Assembly: GCA_007922225.1 (NCBI GenBank) | Contig: ML679995.1 | Coordinates: 424,998-488,997, forward strand | Length of the DNA stretch: 64,000 nt | DNA from: Emydura subglobosa | Taxonomy: Eukaryota > Chordata > Testudines > Chelidae | Direction of reading: 5' to 3' | Shown here: in pieces, positions 39,186 through 52,015 of the stretch | Layout of the letters: each line of letters opens with the position of its first letter | How positions within the stretch are numbered: the stretch's first letter is position 1 | Made by a program: the position numbers and the translations under genes | Notes under the pieces: generated by a model | What the model was told of the DNA's origin: nothing | Database searches by the model: none | What the model saw: only the letters and a program-made list of their open reading frames with translations

Positions 39186-40480
39186 TCCATGATACAAGCA
39201 AGCAGGCTAGTCCTATGGGCTACACCTGCCCCAAAGAGCTCATGGCATGGAGGGGATGGGGCAAAGACCATAGTGACAGCATGGGCTCAACAGCTCTGCA
39301 AAGGCTTTGGACATTTACTCAACCACCCTCTGCCCAGCCTAGGCCAGAGACAGGCAAAACCAAGCAGTAACTGCACGGCTGCAGGGCCAGGGTCACAGGT
39401 GCAGCGTGGCAGAGTTAGTGCCACGGAGGCAGCCTTCACCGCGGAATTTCCTGGCTTCTGTCTGGCTTGGCTCTCAGCTTTAGCATGTGAGGAGATGGGG
39501 GGGCAGACAGGAAAATCCATCAGCCTGGAACCAGCTCAGACATCCCTGTATGACCCTGGAGTGCGCGGCACCCATTCCAGCCCGAGCCAATCTTCACACC
39601 AAGTGGCACTCAGTCCTCATGGCAGTGAAAGCAGCATCAGACCCTAACCCACATTCAGCACTGGTTTCAGGCAGCGAGGGGAGAGTCTGAGGGCAAGGAC
39701 TCTGTGTGTGTGTGTGTGAGCGCAGTCTAACACAATGGGACTCTGGGCACAACAGCCATACAAGAAATACGGTAAACACCACTCAGCCCGGATCTCTGAA
39801 CCAGCGACAGCACGTCGCATTCACAACAGCCAGCTCTCACCCCCAGGGGCACTCTGCCATCTGCTGAGGTCACGCTCACCACAGAAGCGTCCATCTCTGG
39901 TGCGGGATGCAGGCTGAAAACCTCTCTCATCAGGGGCACATGGAGGGGGAAATGGGTCAGCCACTTCTGCAGAGTCTATGATTTCACGAACATTTCTTTC
40001 TAGCTCTTCTGAATGTGAAGAGCCTTCCAGTGTGCCTTTGACCAGAGTCAGGGCTGCCAGACAGCAGCAGACAGACCCGCCATCTCTGCATCTTAGGGCT
40101 TCCCAAGCAGCTGAGAGGAAAATGACTGAGTCACTTTGGTTTTTCAACTGCTGTGGTGGCAGTGACGCTATCATCGCACGTTTCAACGGGACAGTGCTGC
40201 CGCGGAGCACTCAGCAGCAACACAGGCAGTGCTGGAGTTACGCAGAAAACCCAGTCAAAAGGAGGCTGGGAGGAGACACCCCACCTGAGGGAAGAGAGAG
40301 GGAGCTGGCAGAGGGGCTGAGCAGCAGAGAGGCGGTCAGGCGGCAGATGGGGAGAATCCGTCTTCCTCCCTGCAGCAGGAGTATGACAAGCTGGCTATCA
40401 ATGTTGCAGGCCCGACTAGCCAGAGGAGGACATGGAAGGTGGAGCCCTCTGAGCGAGGTCCAGGGCGGTGCTGGGTGGTG
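39186..40480. other. Non-coding spacer with TG microsatellite
   Basis: A (TG)n microsatellite lies at 39702-39717. 39180-39245 (ctacacctgccccaaagagc) resembles part of the dispersed SINE-type repeat at 43.6-43.9 kb. Nothing else was recognised. Confidence 0.4.
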
Positions 40481-41100
40481 TGGTATAGCACCCTCCTTGG
40501 TCTCGCCTATTGCAGCAGTCTCCCTTTGTGGTGGGGCCTGAGGTAACTCTGCCCCAACCCGGACAAGTCTTGTCTCTTCCCCTCGGCACCTCTCTCGTGG
40601 AGCATTTGGTGCAGGCCTAATTTCAGGCCTGGAGGAGTCCTTCAGCCCCACAGGGGAGGGCGGGCAGCCCCAGTCCCTGTATACGCCCCGGGGAGATATC
40701 GTTCTGTGACTCCATCTCAGGGCTGTAGAAGTGGTGGTAAAGCCTTGGAGGGTCGGAGACACGGGTCCTTCCTGCAGGCTGGGGCTTTCCCCTCTCTGCT
40801 TCTCTGGCTGAAGACAAGCAGCGTCTCCTGGTCTGGGGGAGTTCTCCTCCGGCCACCACAAACCTGCTGGCAGCTCCTCTCTCTCCTTCTCCTTCGTTCC
40901 CCCCACTGCCCTTTGGGGGGGCAGGGTTTAAGGACACCTGGAGTAGCCCTTCACTGGGTCCAGGTGTCTCTAATTGACCTGCAGTAACCTCTCCTCTGCC
41001 TGCAGGGAACAGGGCCTTTGGCAGTCTGGGGCTCACATCCCGGCCCTGGTACACCCTCTTGTAGCCATCTGGCCTGACTCTCCCACAGGAGGAATCCCCA
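40480..41100 (-). mobile_element. Possible LTR of a gypsy-like or retroviral-like element
   Basis: On the minus strand, a TGTGGGAGAGTCAGGCCAGA start is followed by a G/A-rich body with ggtcaattagagacacctgg and gtgaagggctactccaggtg, words I associate with reptilian LTRs. No partner LTR or internal region was seen. This is an inference from style and recollection only. Confidence 0.3.
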
Positions 41101-41126
41101 TGCCTTGTCAGCAGGAACAGCCCAAG

Positions 41127-41204
41127 AGACTACACTTCCCAGCATGCAGTGCTTCCTCTGAGTCCAAGATGCCAGGACGCATTGCATACTGGGACTCGTA
41201 GTCT
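41127..41204. promoter_or_regulatory. Inverted pair of ZNF143-like motifs
   Basis: actacacttcccagcatgc at 41129-41147 matches the extended ZNF143/THAP11-type motif ACTACAnnTCCCAGnnTGC. A second, diverged copy lies on the opposite strand at 41179-41204. The two 26-nt arms agree at 22 positions and are separated by 26 nt. The pair may be a regulatory module, or a small fold-back MITE that carries the motif. Confidence 0.45.
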
Positions 41205-41894
41205 GCATGGGCATTGCCACTATTCCATTCAAGGGCAGCGGCCACAATTATGTGTAGTTCTGGGCCCCAGATGAGTTGGCAGCACTGGGCAGCATCACTC
41301 AGAGCCGGAATGGGGGCAACTCTGTATTTTTGGGTGCCCTGGGCATACTGGGCCCATAACACACCCACCCACCCTCCGCCCGCAACCAGGAACTCTGGAG
41401 CATGAAAACCACTAGAAACCCCCGACAATATATTTCTACATCCCACATACCTTCCAGTCCCTACCACGTCAGCCACTGCTCCCTCAGATAGCCAGCCAGC
41501 CACAGCCCCATTGTAACTCCCCAGCCAGGCTGCTCTCCCCTCCCACTGAGCTGCACAGCCCCCACCGCTCCCCCAACACAGCCCTGCTGTAAGCCCCTAC
41601 CCCTCACCCTCTCTACCCTGAGCTGCACAGCCCCACTGTAATCCCACAGCCCCTCACCACTCCCCCAACACAGCGCCTTCCTCCCTCTGCCCCTGAGCTG
41701 CACACCCGCCCATAATGCAGCAGAAGAGAGCCTTTTCAGCCACAGTACAGGCCCTTTGGTGCAAAGCCCTGTCCTGGCCCTGGGAGGGCAATCCTGTCAG
41801 TTCCTGGCACGTCTGGGTTATTTATTCGCAATCCCTTTCCCCAGTGGCACATTGCTCACCTCAGCATGAATGCACAGCAGACAGCAGCCCCCTT

Positions 41895-42175
41895 CGCAGA
41901 CTCCAGACACGTCGGCACTGCAATAGGAGGTGTGACTGCACTACGTTTACAGAGACCGGAGATAAAGCCGTGAAGCCGCAGCAGGACAGGTTCACTGTGG
42001 GCTAGCTGCCCAGTATGAACCCAGAATCCGGGGTGAGCTGTACAGCCTGCACTGATGCCCATGCTGCCGCAGCTTCACTGCGGCTGGTATCTGTGAGAGC
42101 TAGACTGAAGCTAGCTGGGGTATGCCGCAGCCGCTGTAATCACCACTCTGGCTGCAGTCTGGGCATACCCTAACA
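41895..42175. mobile_element. Palindromic MITE-like element
   Basis: The left gactgcac/ggaggtgtgactgcacta words are complementary to the right ctgtaatcaccactctggct and gcagtctgggcatacccta words. Inside, gtgaagccgcagcaggacag is partly complementary to gctgccgcagcttcactgcg. The element resembles a common palindromic DNA element of turtle and crocodile genomes that ends in TGTAGACATACCC-type termini. Confidence 0.5.
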
Positions 42176-43590
42176 GGCAGGGCAGCCAGGTGCACAGGAG
42201 AACAGCGCAACTATGCACATGGGAGTAATGGACACTGCTGCCTCTCATTCCACCCTGCTGGCGTACAACTAGGGTGGGTGACAGCCAAAACCAGGCAGCA
42301 AAGTGACACAGCACAGGTATCCTGTATCCAAATCACATGTCCGGGGGATGTGGGGAAACAAAATGGAATCACGCCGGCTGGGATCAGACCAGGACACTTG
42401 GACTAGTGACTTCTATTCCCAGGATAATACCACGAGATCTGGACCAGGACTTCAGGTAGCACCTCCAAGCAGGAGCCTATCTGGCACTGTACCGACTATG
42501 CCCACACCGCTCCTGGCAACACCCCATCTGCGCCGCTGGTCTCCCCTCTAGATACTGGCATGCACTGAGCTGCTTAAATGGCAGGTCACTAAAAGCAGTG
42601 ATGCTACAAAACCCTGCAGAGAGCAGCCGCCTCCTCCCACTCTCAACACAGGTGTCTCTAGCTAATACAGATCCTACGGGGAGCAGCCAGAGCCTTTTGG
42701 GCAGCCAGGATGGGAGGGGCGGTGATGCAGGGACATGCCATGTGTTCATATTCACAGATACACTTAAGGGGAGAGAGAAGAGGCCCAACATCACACCGAC
42801 AGTCAAAGATCATCTCAAACCAGCAGGAATTGTAAGCCACGTCTCATCAAAGGGCAAAGAGGAAAAGTCAGGTCTGACCTTGGGGAAGGAGGACAGCACT
42901 GCACTATGGAGCCTCCTGCCCCCAGGTCAGGGATGGACACTGCTGACAAACAGACCCAGTAGATCAAACCCCAGACACAGCGTAGGCCCATCTACACAGC
43001 TCATACCTGCCCTAACAGGCACCCGAAGGTCCATCTCCTAAGCTCTGGTAACACTATACAGTCCGTCAGGCTGACAGTCTGTGAGCTGAAGGCTCTACAT
43101 TTGGCCAGTGAGCCCCACCCTCTGGAGAACCTCCCTGACTCATAAGGGACCCCATGTGTCCCAGGAGCACTGGTGTTTTCTCCAGTCATTTGACAGGCTG
43201 CCTTTGAGAAACAAGCACAAAGCAAGTTGATTAGCACCATTCACTATTTGGCAAGGAGCAGAGGGAGGAAGAACCTGCCCCAATTCGGAGTGACAGGAGT
43301 CTCAGAACTTGAAAGAAAAAAGGAGGGCAATGTCATCCCATTCATACCATGTCCAATGTGCTGCAGTGAGCCCGACTTCTGCCAAATTGGCACAAGAGCC
43401 AGTGCCCAGTACCCCTGCTGGTCCCCTTCTTTCACCACTTAGTTACTAGGTGTGAGCCCTGACTCAACTGTCTTCCACAGAACCACCCTCAAGACTCACT
43501 CCTGCTGTGACACCCACAAGAAATCAGCCACCCACCAGCATCACAGCTGAGGCAGCCACCCACCAGCCAATGCCCCATTTAAAAACATCA
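42176..43590. other. Non-coding spacer
   Basis: No gene, RNA or repeat family was recognised. Confidence 0.35.
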
Positions 43591-43594
43591 CTTT

Positions 43595-43875
43595 AACCAC
43601 CGCACTATTTATTCCGTATACTAGGAGAGCATCCAGAAGCCCAAATTGAGACCAGGGCCCAGTGTGCTGGGCGCTGTACATGCTGATAGTAAAAGACAGT
43701 CCCTGTCCCAAAGAGTTCATAATCTACTGCAAAGACCAGCTGGCCAGAGGAACCAGTGGCACAGACGGGGTGGGATTTGCCCAAGGTCCCACAGCAGTAA
43801 AGCTGGAAATAGAGCTCCCAAGTCTCCAGACAAGCAGGCCAAGGCCCTACCCACTGGACCATGCTGCCTTTTCAG
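43595..43875 (+). repeat. Old dispersed amniote SINE-type repeat
   Basis: The segment contains cagtgtgctgggcgctgtac, agacagtccctgtcccaaag, tgcccaaggtcccacagcag and ccactggaccatgctgcc in this order. I recognise it as an old interspersed repeat shared by amniotes, but cannot name its family with confidence. Confidence 0.5.
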
Positions 43876-45060
43876 TGATCTGTCCCCAGAGCTCACGATG
43901 CAACTGTAGGATCCCGTCCCCTTTGTCACACATTTGTAGTGTCTATTTTTAGACTGGATGCTTCCCTGTGTCTGCGCAGCATCTGGAACGACTGGGCCCT
44001 GATCTGATCAGGGCATCTGGTGCAGCTGGAATACAAGTACTGCCACTGAGCAGAGCTGCAGGATCAGCATTTCATCCCCACCATAGCCCTTGCTCACATC
44101 ACACAGAAAGCTAAACAGAAACAGGAGTGACTGCAAAGGCCTGCAGGCCCCTGTCTTCCTGCTCAAGTCTCCTCCCTGCCCACCATGTGAGAACCTTTAA
44201 CCAGCGTTTCAGTGTATCAGATGCTCTTGCATCCCAATCCGGCAGGCCAGGTATCGTCTCTATTGATGTGGCGCTGCCGGGGACTCACGGTCCGGAGGCT
44301 GCAGTGAGGTGACTCTCCCTCTGGCTGAGAGGCAGAACTCTCACTCAGGGCCAAGGCCTGCAGAGCAACAGTAAAGAATCTCCTCTGCCCAGAGTGAGCC
44401 CGAGTCCCCTCCTGACTTTTAGAGGGGAGGGGTAGACTCTGAATCTGAGCCCAACAGCAGCTGGCACTGGGTGGGCAGTAAAGTCAGGACCAGGCCTGAG
44501 CAGAGAGGGGGAAGGTGAGGCGGCCAGGCAGAGACAGGGCTGAGGCTGTGGAGGGGTGAAGGAGGGCAGAGTCTGGAGCACCTCCATGAGCAGTCATGGC
44601 CGATTCCCACCCTGCAGTATCATCATGGTCAGAGGATTCCCTTCTGCTTTGCTTTCCCGGGACACCCATGGCTAAGAAAGAGATGAAGGGTGGGACTCCG
44701 AGCATGCTCTCTCCTCTCCTGCCCTCCCACATGGAGACACTCCAGCACTGCATTCCTGGGCACTTCAGCAATGTTTCTGGGAGAGCCTTGCTTTGCGGCT
44801 CACGGCTCTCCATTGGCTCAGAGCATGTCTGACAAGGAATGAAATGTATTGCTGCTCTGGAGGGAGCCAGAGGAATGTGAAAGCAGTGAGGAGGAGGAGG
44901 AGAGAAACACACATGGAGTGTGTGCACACATCCCTTCCCGAATCACACCCTCCCCTCCAGCCCTTCACACACACACTGCAGCATCCCCTCCCCCAAATCA
45001 CACTCCTCTGCTCGTCCACACCCACACCCCCACCCCCAAATCACACACACTTCCCCCAGA
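43876..45060. other. Non-coding spacer ending in a CA/CCCA-rich tract
   Basis: 44935-45058 is a low-complexity tract of cacac/ccccac words in which caaatcacac recurs. The rest is unassigned. Confidence 0.4.
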
Positions 45061-45859
45061 CTCGTAGACTTTAAGGCCAGAAGTGTACATAATTATGTAA
45101 TCTGTCCTCTTACACATCACAGGCCACAGAATCTCACCCACCCAATTCTTGCATAGGCCCAGAACCTCTGGCTTAGTTACTGAAGTCCTCCAATCTTAAT
45201 GAAAAGGCTTCAAGTTACAGAGACTCCATCATTAACTCTAGTTCAAACCAACAAGTGTCCTGTGCCCCACAGTGCAGAGGAAGGTAAAAAAATTTCAGGG
45301 TCTCTGCCAATCCAACCTGGGGGTAAATTCTTTCCCAACCCCAAATATGGCGATCAATTAGACCCTGAGCATGCGGGCAAGACCCAGCACTCAGACATCA
45401 GGGAAAAAATTCTCTGTGGTAACTCAGAGCTCTCCCCCATCTAGTGTCCCATCTCTGGCCACTGGAGATACTTGCTAACAGCAGTCACAGCCAGGCCATC
45501 TGCCATGTAGGCAATCTCATCTTACCATTCCCTCTATAAATTTATCAGGCTCAGTCTTAAAACAAGTTAGATCTTTTTCCCTACTACTTGTCTTGGAAGG
45601 CTGTTCCAGAATTGCATTCCCCTGATGGCTAGAAACCTTCATCTAATTTCTATCCTACACTTGTTGATGGCCAGTTTATACTAATTTGTTCTTGTGCCAA
45701 AACTGGCCCTTAACTTAAATAACTCCTCTTTCCCCAGGTGTTTATCCTTCGGATGTATTTAGAAATAGCAATCATATCTCCCCTCAGCCTTTGTTAGGTT
45801 AGGCTAATCAAACCAAGCTTCGTAAGTCTCCTCTCATAAAGTAGGTTCTCCATTCCAGA

Positions 45860-46018
45860 AAAGAAAGGATAGACAACTGTCATGCAGCAATCATGGCCCT
45901 ACCCCAGCTTCCAATGAGTCTGCAGCTCAAGGATTGGACTTCTCAGTCACCAAAGGACCCATATGAAATAAAATCTCTGAAAGAGATCATCCTCAACCCT
46001 GAGGAATCACTAATGACA
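45860..46018. other. About 160-bp insertion of unknown origin in the CR1 3' region
   Basis: The paralog near 30.56 kb runs directly from gtaggttctccattctcc to agtagccctt. Here about 160 bp containing ctgcagctcaaggattggac and gagatcatcctcaaccctga intervene. I do not recognise the insert. Confidence 0.55.
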
Positions 46019-47310
46019 TCCTCGTAGCCCTTTTCTGCACTTCTTCCAGTTTGAGTTCATTTTTCTTAAACATGAGAGATCAGAACTGCACACAGTATTC
46101 CAGATGAGGTCTGACCAACGCCTTGTATAATGGTACCAACACCTCCCTATCTCTACTGGAAATACCTTGTCTGATGCACCCTAGGATTGCATTAGCCTTT
46201 TTCACGGACAAGTCACTTTGGCGGCTCATAGTCATCTTATGATTGACCAATATACCCAGATTTTTCTCCTCATCTGTTGCTTTCAACTGATAATCAATAA
46301 AAATTGCTCATCTGTTGCTTTCAACAAAAATTCCTGTTGTTAGTCCCTACATGTATGACCTTGCCACTTTGCACTATTAAATTTCACCCCATTTCTATTA
46401 CTCCTCTTTTCAAAGCCATCCAAATCTTCTTGTACGATATTCCAGTTTTCCTCAGTATTGGCAATACCACTCAACTTTGTGTCAGCTGCAAATTCTATTG
46501 GCATACTCCCCACATTGTGCGTCAAAGCCATTAACGAAAATGTCAGATAAGATTTGTCCCAAGACCGATCCTTGAGGAATTCCACTAGTAACCTCCCTCC
46601 ACCATGACCCAATGTAGTCTCCCTTTTAACCAGTTCCTTACCCACCTTTTGTGTGTCAAATTTTCTCTTTCTCCAAGTTAACTAATAATTTCCCATGCTG
46701 ATTAGATCTACTGCATTTCCTTTGTCTAGAAAATTGGTTATCTTCTCAAAGAAAGGATCAGATTGATCTGGCATAATCTATCTTTTGTAAACCCATGTTG
46801 TATTTTATCCCTATTACCATTTACCTCAATGTTCTTAAATGTTCTCTCTTTCAAAATTTGTTCCAAGATCCTGGATACAACTGAGGTCAAACTAATAGGC
46901 CTGTAGTTTCCCAGATCATGTTTTTTTTCCCCTCCTTTCTTAAATATAAGCACTATATTTAAAATTCGCCAGTAATAGGGTACAATCCCTGAGTTTATGA
47001 CTTTATTAAAAATCCTTGCTATTGGGCTTGCGATTTCATGTGCCAGTTCCTTTAATATTCTTGGAGATTATCCATCCCCCTGATTTGGTCCAAATAAGCT
47101 GTATGAGTTTGGCTTCCACCTTGGATGTGGTAATTTTTACTTCCATATCCTCGTTATCATTAGCCCACTCTGCCCACTGCCCTCAAGCTCAATGCTTCAG
47201 TTTTTAAAAAAGGGTAAAATATTTGTTTAGGTGTGGGCCATGCCTCGGTTATCTTTAATCTCCACCCCACTCACAGTGTTTAGCGGTCCCACTTCTTTCC
47301 TTCTTTTCAT

Positions 47311-48899
47311 AGACGTGTACCTAGAAAGGACTTCAGTCCAGTCTCCAGCACTCAAAGCAGGACTAAACAACTAGACCAGTGTTTCTTAACCTGGGGGTTT
47401 AGAGGGGTCGCAAGTGCAGAGCTGGTATTGGGGGTGGCAAGAAAGGCAATTGCCTGGAGCCACAGGGGCACCATGAAACTAAGTTACATGCCTCAGCCCC
47501 GTGGGGGTGGGACTCAGGCTTCAGGGGTACAGTAGTTTGGAAAGGTTAAGAACCACTGAACTAGACTATTCCTGACAGGAGTTTGTCTAATCTGTTCTTA
47601 AAAACCTCCAGTGACAGAGATTCCACAACCTCTCGAGGCAATTTATTCTTAACTGTCAGGATAGATAAGGACTGGAAGTTTTTCCTCACGTCCAACTAAA
47701 TCACCCTTGCTGCAATTTAAACCCATTGCTTTTTTTTCCTACCTTCAGAAATTAAGAGGAATTTTTCACCCACCTCCATGTAACAACTTTTCATGTACTT
47801 GAAAACTTATGTACCGCCTCATCTTCTCTTCTCCAGACTGAAAAAATTGGGTTTGTTTTCTAGACCCCGAGTCATGTTTGTTGTTCTAAACTGGACTTTC
47901 TCCAGTTTGTCCACATCTTTCCTGAAATGTAGCACCCAGAACTGGACACAATACTCCTGTGGCGGTCTTATCAGCACAGTGTAGAATGGAAAAATTACTT
48001 TTCATGTCTTGTTTACAACACGCTTGCTGATCCATCCCAGAAGGGTGTTCACTTTTTCAGCAACAGTGTTACACGATTGACTCATATTTAGCTTGTGATC
48101 CATTGTGACCCCCAGATCCCTTTCCTTGGCAGTTCTTCCTAGGCAGTTACTTCCTATTTTGTATGTGTGTGATTGATTGTTCCTTCCTAAGTGGAGTACT
48201 TTGCATTTGTCTTTATTGAATTTATCCTATTTACTTCAAACCCTTTCTCCAGTTTTCCAGATCACTTTGAATTTTAATCCTATCCTCCAAAGCACTTGTA
48301 ACCCCTTGCAGCTTGGTATCGTACACAAACTTTATAAGTGTACTCTCTCTGCCATTATCTAAATCATTGAAGATACTGAACAGAACCAGACCCAGGATTG
48401 ATCCCTGTGGGACCCCATTCAATATGTCCTTCTGGCTAGACTGTGAACCACTGATAACTGGTTGGAAAACCATTCTCAGAGCGTAGTTATACACCCACCT
48501 TATAAGTAGCTCCATCTAGGATATATTTCTAGTTTGTTTATGAAAATATCATACAAGGCAGTATCAAAAGCCTTACTAAAGTCATGATATACCACATCTA
48601 CCACTTCTCCCCTATCCACAAGGCTTCTTATCTGTCAAAGAAAGCTATCAAGTTGGTTTGACATGATTTCTTACTTACCACCTTATTATCTTCTAGGTGT
48701 TTGCAAAGTGAATGCTTGATTATTTGCTCCATTTTCTTTCCGAGTACTGAAGTTAAGCTAACTGGTCTCTAATTCCCCAGGTTCTCTCTCTTTTTTATAG
48801 ATTAGCACTATATTTGCCCTCTTTCAGTCCTCTGGAATCTCTCCCGTCTTCCCTGAGTTTTCAGAGATAATCGCTGAGATATCTCCTCTTTTTATTTAC
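47311..48899 (-). mobile_element. Second-family CR1-type LINE nested in the long CR1
   Basis: On the minus strand it reads KKILIVKS-poor, degraded RT blocks including GVPQGSILGLVLFSIFNDLD and FVYDTKLQGV (48231-48515), then a different 3' tail with LKTFHEKLLHGG-like text. The host CR1 text stops at ctttccttcttttcatag and resumes at gagttttaatttcctttgca, exactly as in the uninterrupted paralog. Confidence 0.8.
47377..47558. mobile_element. hAT-like MITE (182 bp) with perfect 8-bp target duplication
   Basis: The terminal inverted repeats cagtgtttcttaacc (left) and ggttaagaaccactg (right) differ at one position. The identical 8-mer aactagac flanks both sides (47369-47376 and 47559-47566), the duplication length typical of hAT transposons. 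It sits inside the LINE at 47311-48899, which itself sits inside another LINE. Confidence 0.88.
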
Positions 48900-49960
48900 T
48901 ATGAGTTTTAATTTCCTTTGCAAGGTCCAACTCCATTTGGCTTGAAGCAGTTCTCACTGTTTCCCTACACTTTTGACCTCCAAGAGGTAGCTTTTCTTGA
49001 TGATCCAATTCCTTCTTCCATTCCATGTAGGCTCTCTCTCTTAATAACCTATTTGAGATGCTTGTTCATCCAGTTTGGTCTGCAATCCTTCTCTTCAAAT
49101 TTTTTCTCCTTGATCGGGATGCAGGCTTCAGATAGCTTCTGCAACTTTGATTTAAATTTCAAGCCTCCTCCACATTCAGATCCTTGAGTTCTTCAGTCCA
49201 ATCCACTTCCCTAATTCCCTTAATTTTTTTTAAAAGCTTGCCCTTTTGGAATTAAGGACCTAGTTGCAGATCTATTTGTTCATCCTTCGATTTAGTTTAA
49301 AGTGAACTGACCCATGATCACTCAAACCAAGGCTGTCCTCTACAACTAGTTCTTCTATGAGATCCTTGCTACTTATCAATACTAAATCTAAAATGGCAGC
49401 ACCTCTTCTTGGTTCAGTGACTATTAGGTGAAGAAATCTGTCTGCTATGACATCCAGGAGCATCTGGGTCATACCATTATTTGTAGCACTTGTCCTCCAA
49501 TCTATATCTGGGAAATTAAAGTCTCCTATTATCACACAATTCCCAGTAGCATTTATTTCATTCAAAATATGAGAGGTCTCAATCGATATCCAAATCGGAT
49601 CCCAGGGGTCTGTAGCAGACCCCAAACACTATCCCAGTGGAGCCTTTGTTACCTTTCTTCCATAAAGCGATTTTGACTAAACAGACTTTTATCCATTCCA
49701 GCACTTCTAATCTCTTTACAGTCTACTTTGTCATTAATATACAATACTATTCCACTTCTGAGCAGCACATACTCTTCAATACCTGTATTCCAGTCATGAC
49801 TACTATTCCACCATGTTTTCATTATCACTGTAATATCTGGTTTCACTTCCTGGACCAGTAGGTTCCTCCATTTTGATACCCAAGTTCCTTGCATTGATGT
49901 ACAGATATCTTAGTTGTTTCTGCTTGGCTTCAACTAAGATACCTGTCCTGTGGCATCATC

Positions 49961-50385
49961 CCCCCACACGCTTTCCAACTCATTCCTCACACATTCATAT
50001 ACTTACATCCTCTGAAGCAAGGGCACAGAACTAGGGAGAAACACCAAAATCAAGGTAAAACTACAGCTTTCCTGGACTACACTAGGATTTCACAACAGGT
50101 TAGCTCTCTTCTCGTAAAAACACCCCATCTCCTTACCTCTTGCCTCTTACCATCTCCTAATCTCGCCTTACCCATACAGATACTGCACATACGCCTCGTC
50201 CTAAGGCGCACCGTTCAATAAAGAAAACCAGAGAAGGGTCATCAACATTTTCCAATCAGGCAGAACCACCCTGTCAAACAGAGTATGACTCCTCCCAGGA
50301 TAGAGTTTCACCTTGTGCTTGAGGTTTTTCCTCTGTGTCAGTTTGTTCAGGACCGGACCCCACAACACCCCAGGCAAATAGCAAA
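49961..50385. other. Non-coding spacer
   Basis: It may be the degraded 5' continuation of the minus-strand CR1, but no motif supports this. Confidence 0.3.
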
Positions 50386-51099
50386 TGGACAAGGTAAAAA
50401 GAATGAAAATATGAATACAGCTGGCACAAAAAAGAGGTTGAGAACAAAATCAATCAGGGAATCAAAGAACATGAATAGAAGAAATTCTTTAATTGTCTAT
50501 ACACCAATGCTAGGTGCCGGGGAACAAGCGAGAGGAATTTGAATTGCTCATTTAGGAGCATAAATTCAATCTAGCTGATATTACTGAAAACTGGTGGGAT
50601 GATTCGCATAGTCAGAATGTTAAAAATCAATGGTTATAGCTTATTTAGGAAGGAACCAGTGGGCAAAATGGAAAGAGTGCACTTTACATCACAAATGGCA
50701 TTACCTGTTTCCAAGTTTCTGATAACTCCAAAGAAATGATCTTGAATGCTTATGGATCAATGTCCAAACAAATAAAGCACAAGATTCAGTACTAGTTGGT
50801 GTCTGCTACAGAGTACCAAATCACACGAGGGAACAGGATGACCGCCTCCTTACACATCTAACTATATAATGTGTATGGGGAAAAAAAACTGCGTGACCAT
50901 GGGAGACTTCAACCTGAGTGACATGCTGGAGGTCTGGTACTGCCAGTCCTAAACCATCCTTGGAATTTCTCAACATGATAGATGACAATCTGATAATGCA
51001 AAAAGTGTTGCAGCCAACTGTGATGCTGGCAAACCAGGAAACAGCTCATTCCAAGGCCCCAAGGTCTCAGCTGACCACTGAAAAACAGGTAGCTGGACC

Positions 51100-52015
51100 C
51101 AGTCTGGCTTACCTGTGCATTAGTATTGTTACAATAGGTATTAGAGTTATAAGAATGTGTTTAGACTTTATGACATGCTTGTAAATTGCTATCTGCATTA
51201 ATCTCACTCATAATAATATGTATCCCACATTATCAGGTAATATTTGCATGTTTGATCTGTAACTAAGTCACCAGACAAGAAAGATGCATTAACAAGTGTG
51301 AAATATTTGTTTCCAACAGGAGTTATCTCCTGCCCAACAAAAGGTCTATCAACAGCCTACAAACCATTGTAGAACATTTGAGGGCAAAAGCCTTTGTTGA
51401 CTGTTGTTCCTCCTCCTCCCCCCACCCACCAAGAGGAGACATGCATCTGAATTCCTCCCAACAGCTGAGTTTGCAACTGGAAGCAGAAAGGGGAACGCAT
51501 AAAAAGCCCCAACCAGGAGGAACTATATCTTTTCTTGGATCCTGAAAGGGCAAGGATCACTAAACATAAGCAAAAGATCCCCAGTGCTTAGTCTGGGTTA
51601 GCCCTAAAGGACATACAAAGCTAACTTATCACTGGAGTTTCTATTACTTTTTGAAACTTGAGACAAACTCATTTGTGTGTATATATATTTACTGCTTCAA
51701 CCTTGTAAACAACTCTCTTTTCATTTTCCTCCTCCATAAAAGCTTTAGGTAGTTTAATATAGGATTGGCTACAAGCATGGTCTTTGGTGCAATTGACCTG
51801 GGGTAAATGATGACCTGAATGTTGTTGTGATGTGTGTGTAAGGGACCATCTATCACAAAGACAAGCTTGCCTGGGTGACAAGATAGATGATTGGAGTACT
51901 CCTGATTATAGGACTCTGGGAATTATTTTGGGGACGTTCTCGGGCCCATGTTAGGTAGGAGATCACAATGGTTTCTTTTGGCCTTGGGATTTATGAACAA
52001 CACAGAGCCTACACA
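51100..52015 (+). mobile_element. Possible LTR-like insertion within the CR1
   Basis: About 0.9 kb separates the endonuclease part from the RT/3' part of the surrounding LINE. It has an LTR-like appearance, with TATA-like cgcataaaaagcccc near 51498 and an AT-rich left part. No TG...CA ends with a target duplication were established. Confidence 0.3.

Larger units (their letters stand above)
45060..49960 (-). mobile_element. CR1-clade LINE, long copy (endonuclease to 3' end), with nested insertions
   Basis: It is collinear with the copy at 29.0-32.26 kb. On the minus strand, 49272-49625 encodes the apurinic-type endonuclease end: VIIGDFNFPDIDW, AAILDLVLISSKDLIEEL and LGLSDHGSVHFKLN, with the catalytic SDH present. 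49649-49894 encodes WVSKWRNLLVQEVKPDITVI and EEYVLLRSGIVLYIND. RT and 3' region follow at 45060-47310. A second CR1-type LINE interrupts it at about 47311-48899, and about 160 bp near 45860-46018 is an extra insertion. Many stops are present. Confidence 0.85.

Noticed and set aside
39700..39720. (TG)n tract as Z-DNA or a regulatory element
   Set aside because: It is a short ordinary microsatellite without further support.
40238..40906. 222-codon minus-strand frame
   Set aside because: It lies in LTR-like GC-rich sequence and has no retroviral or cellular domain.
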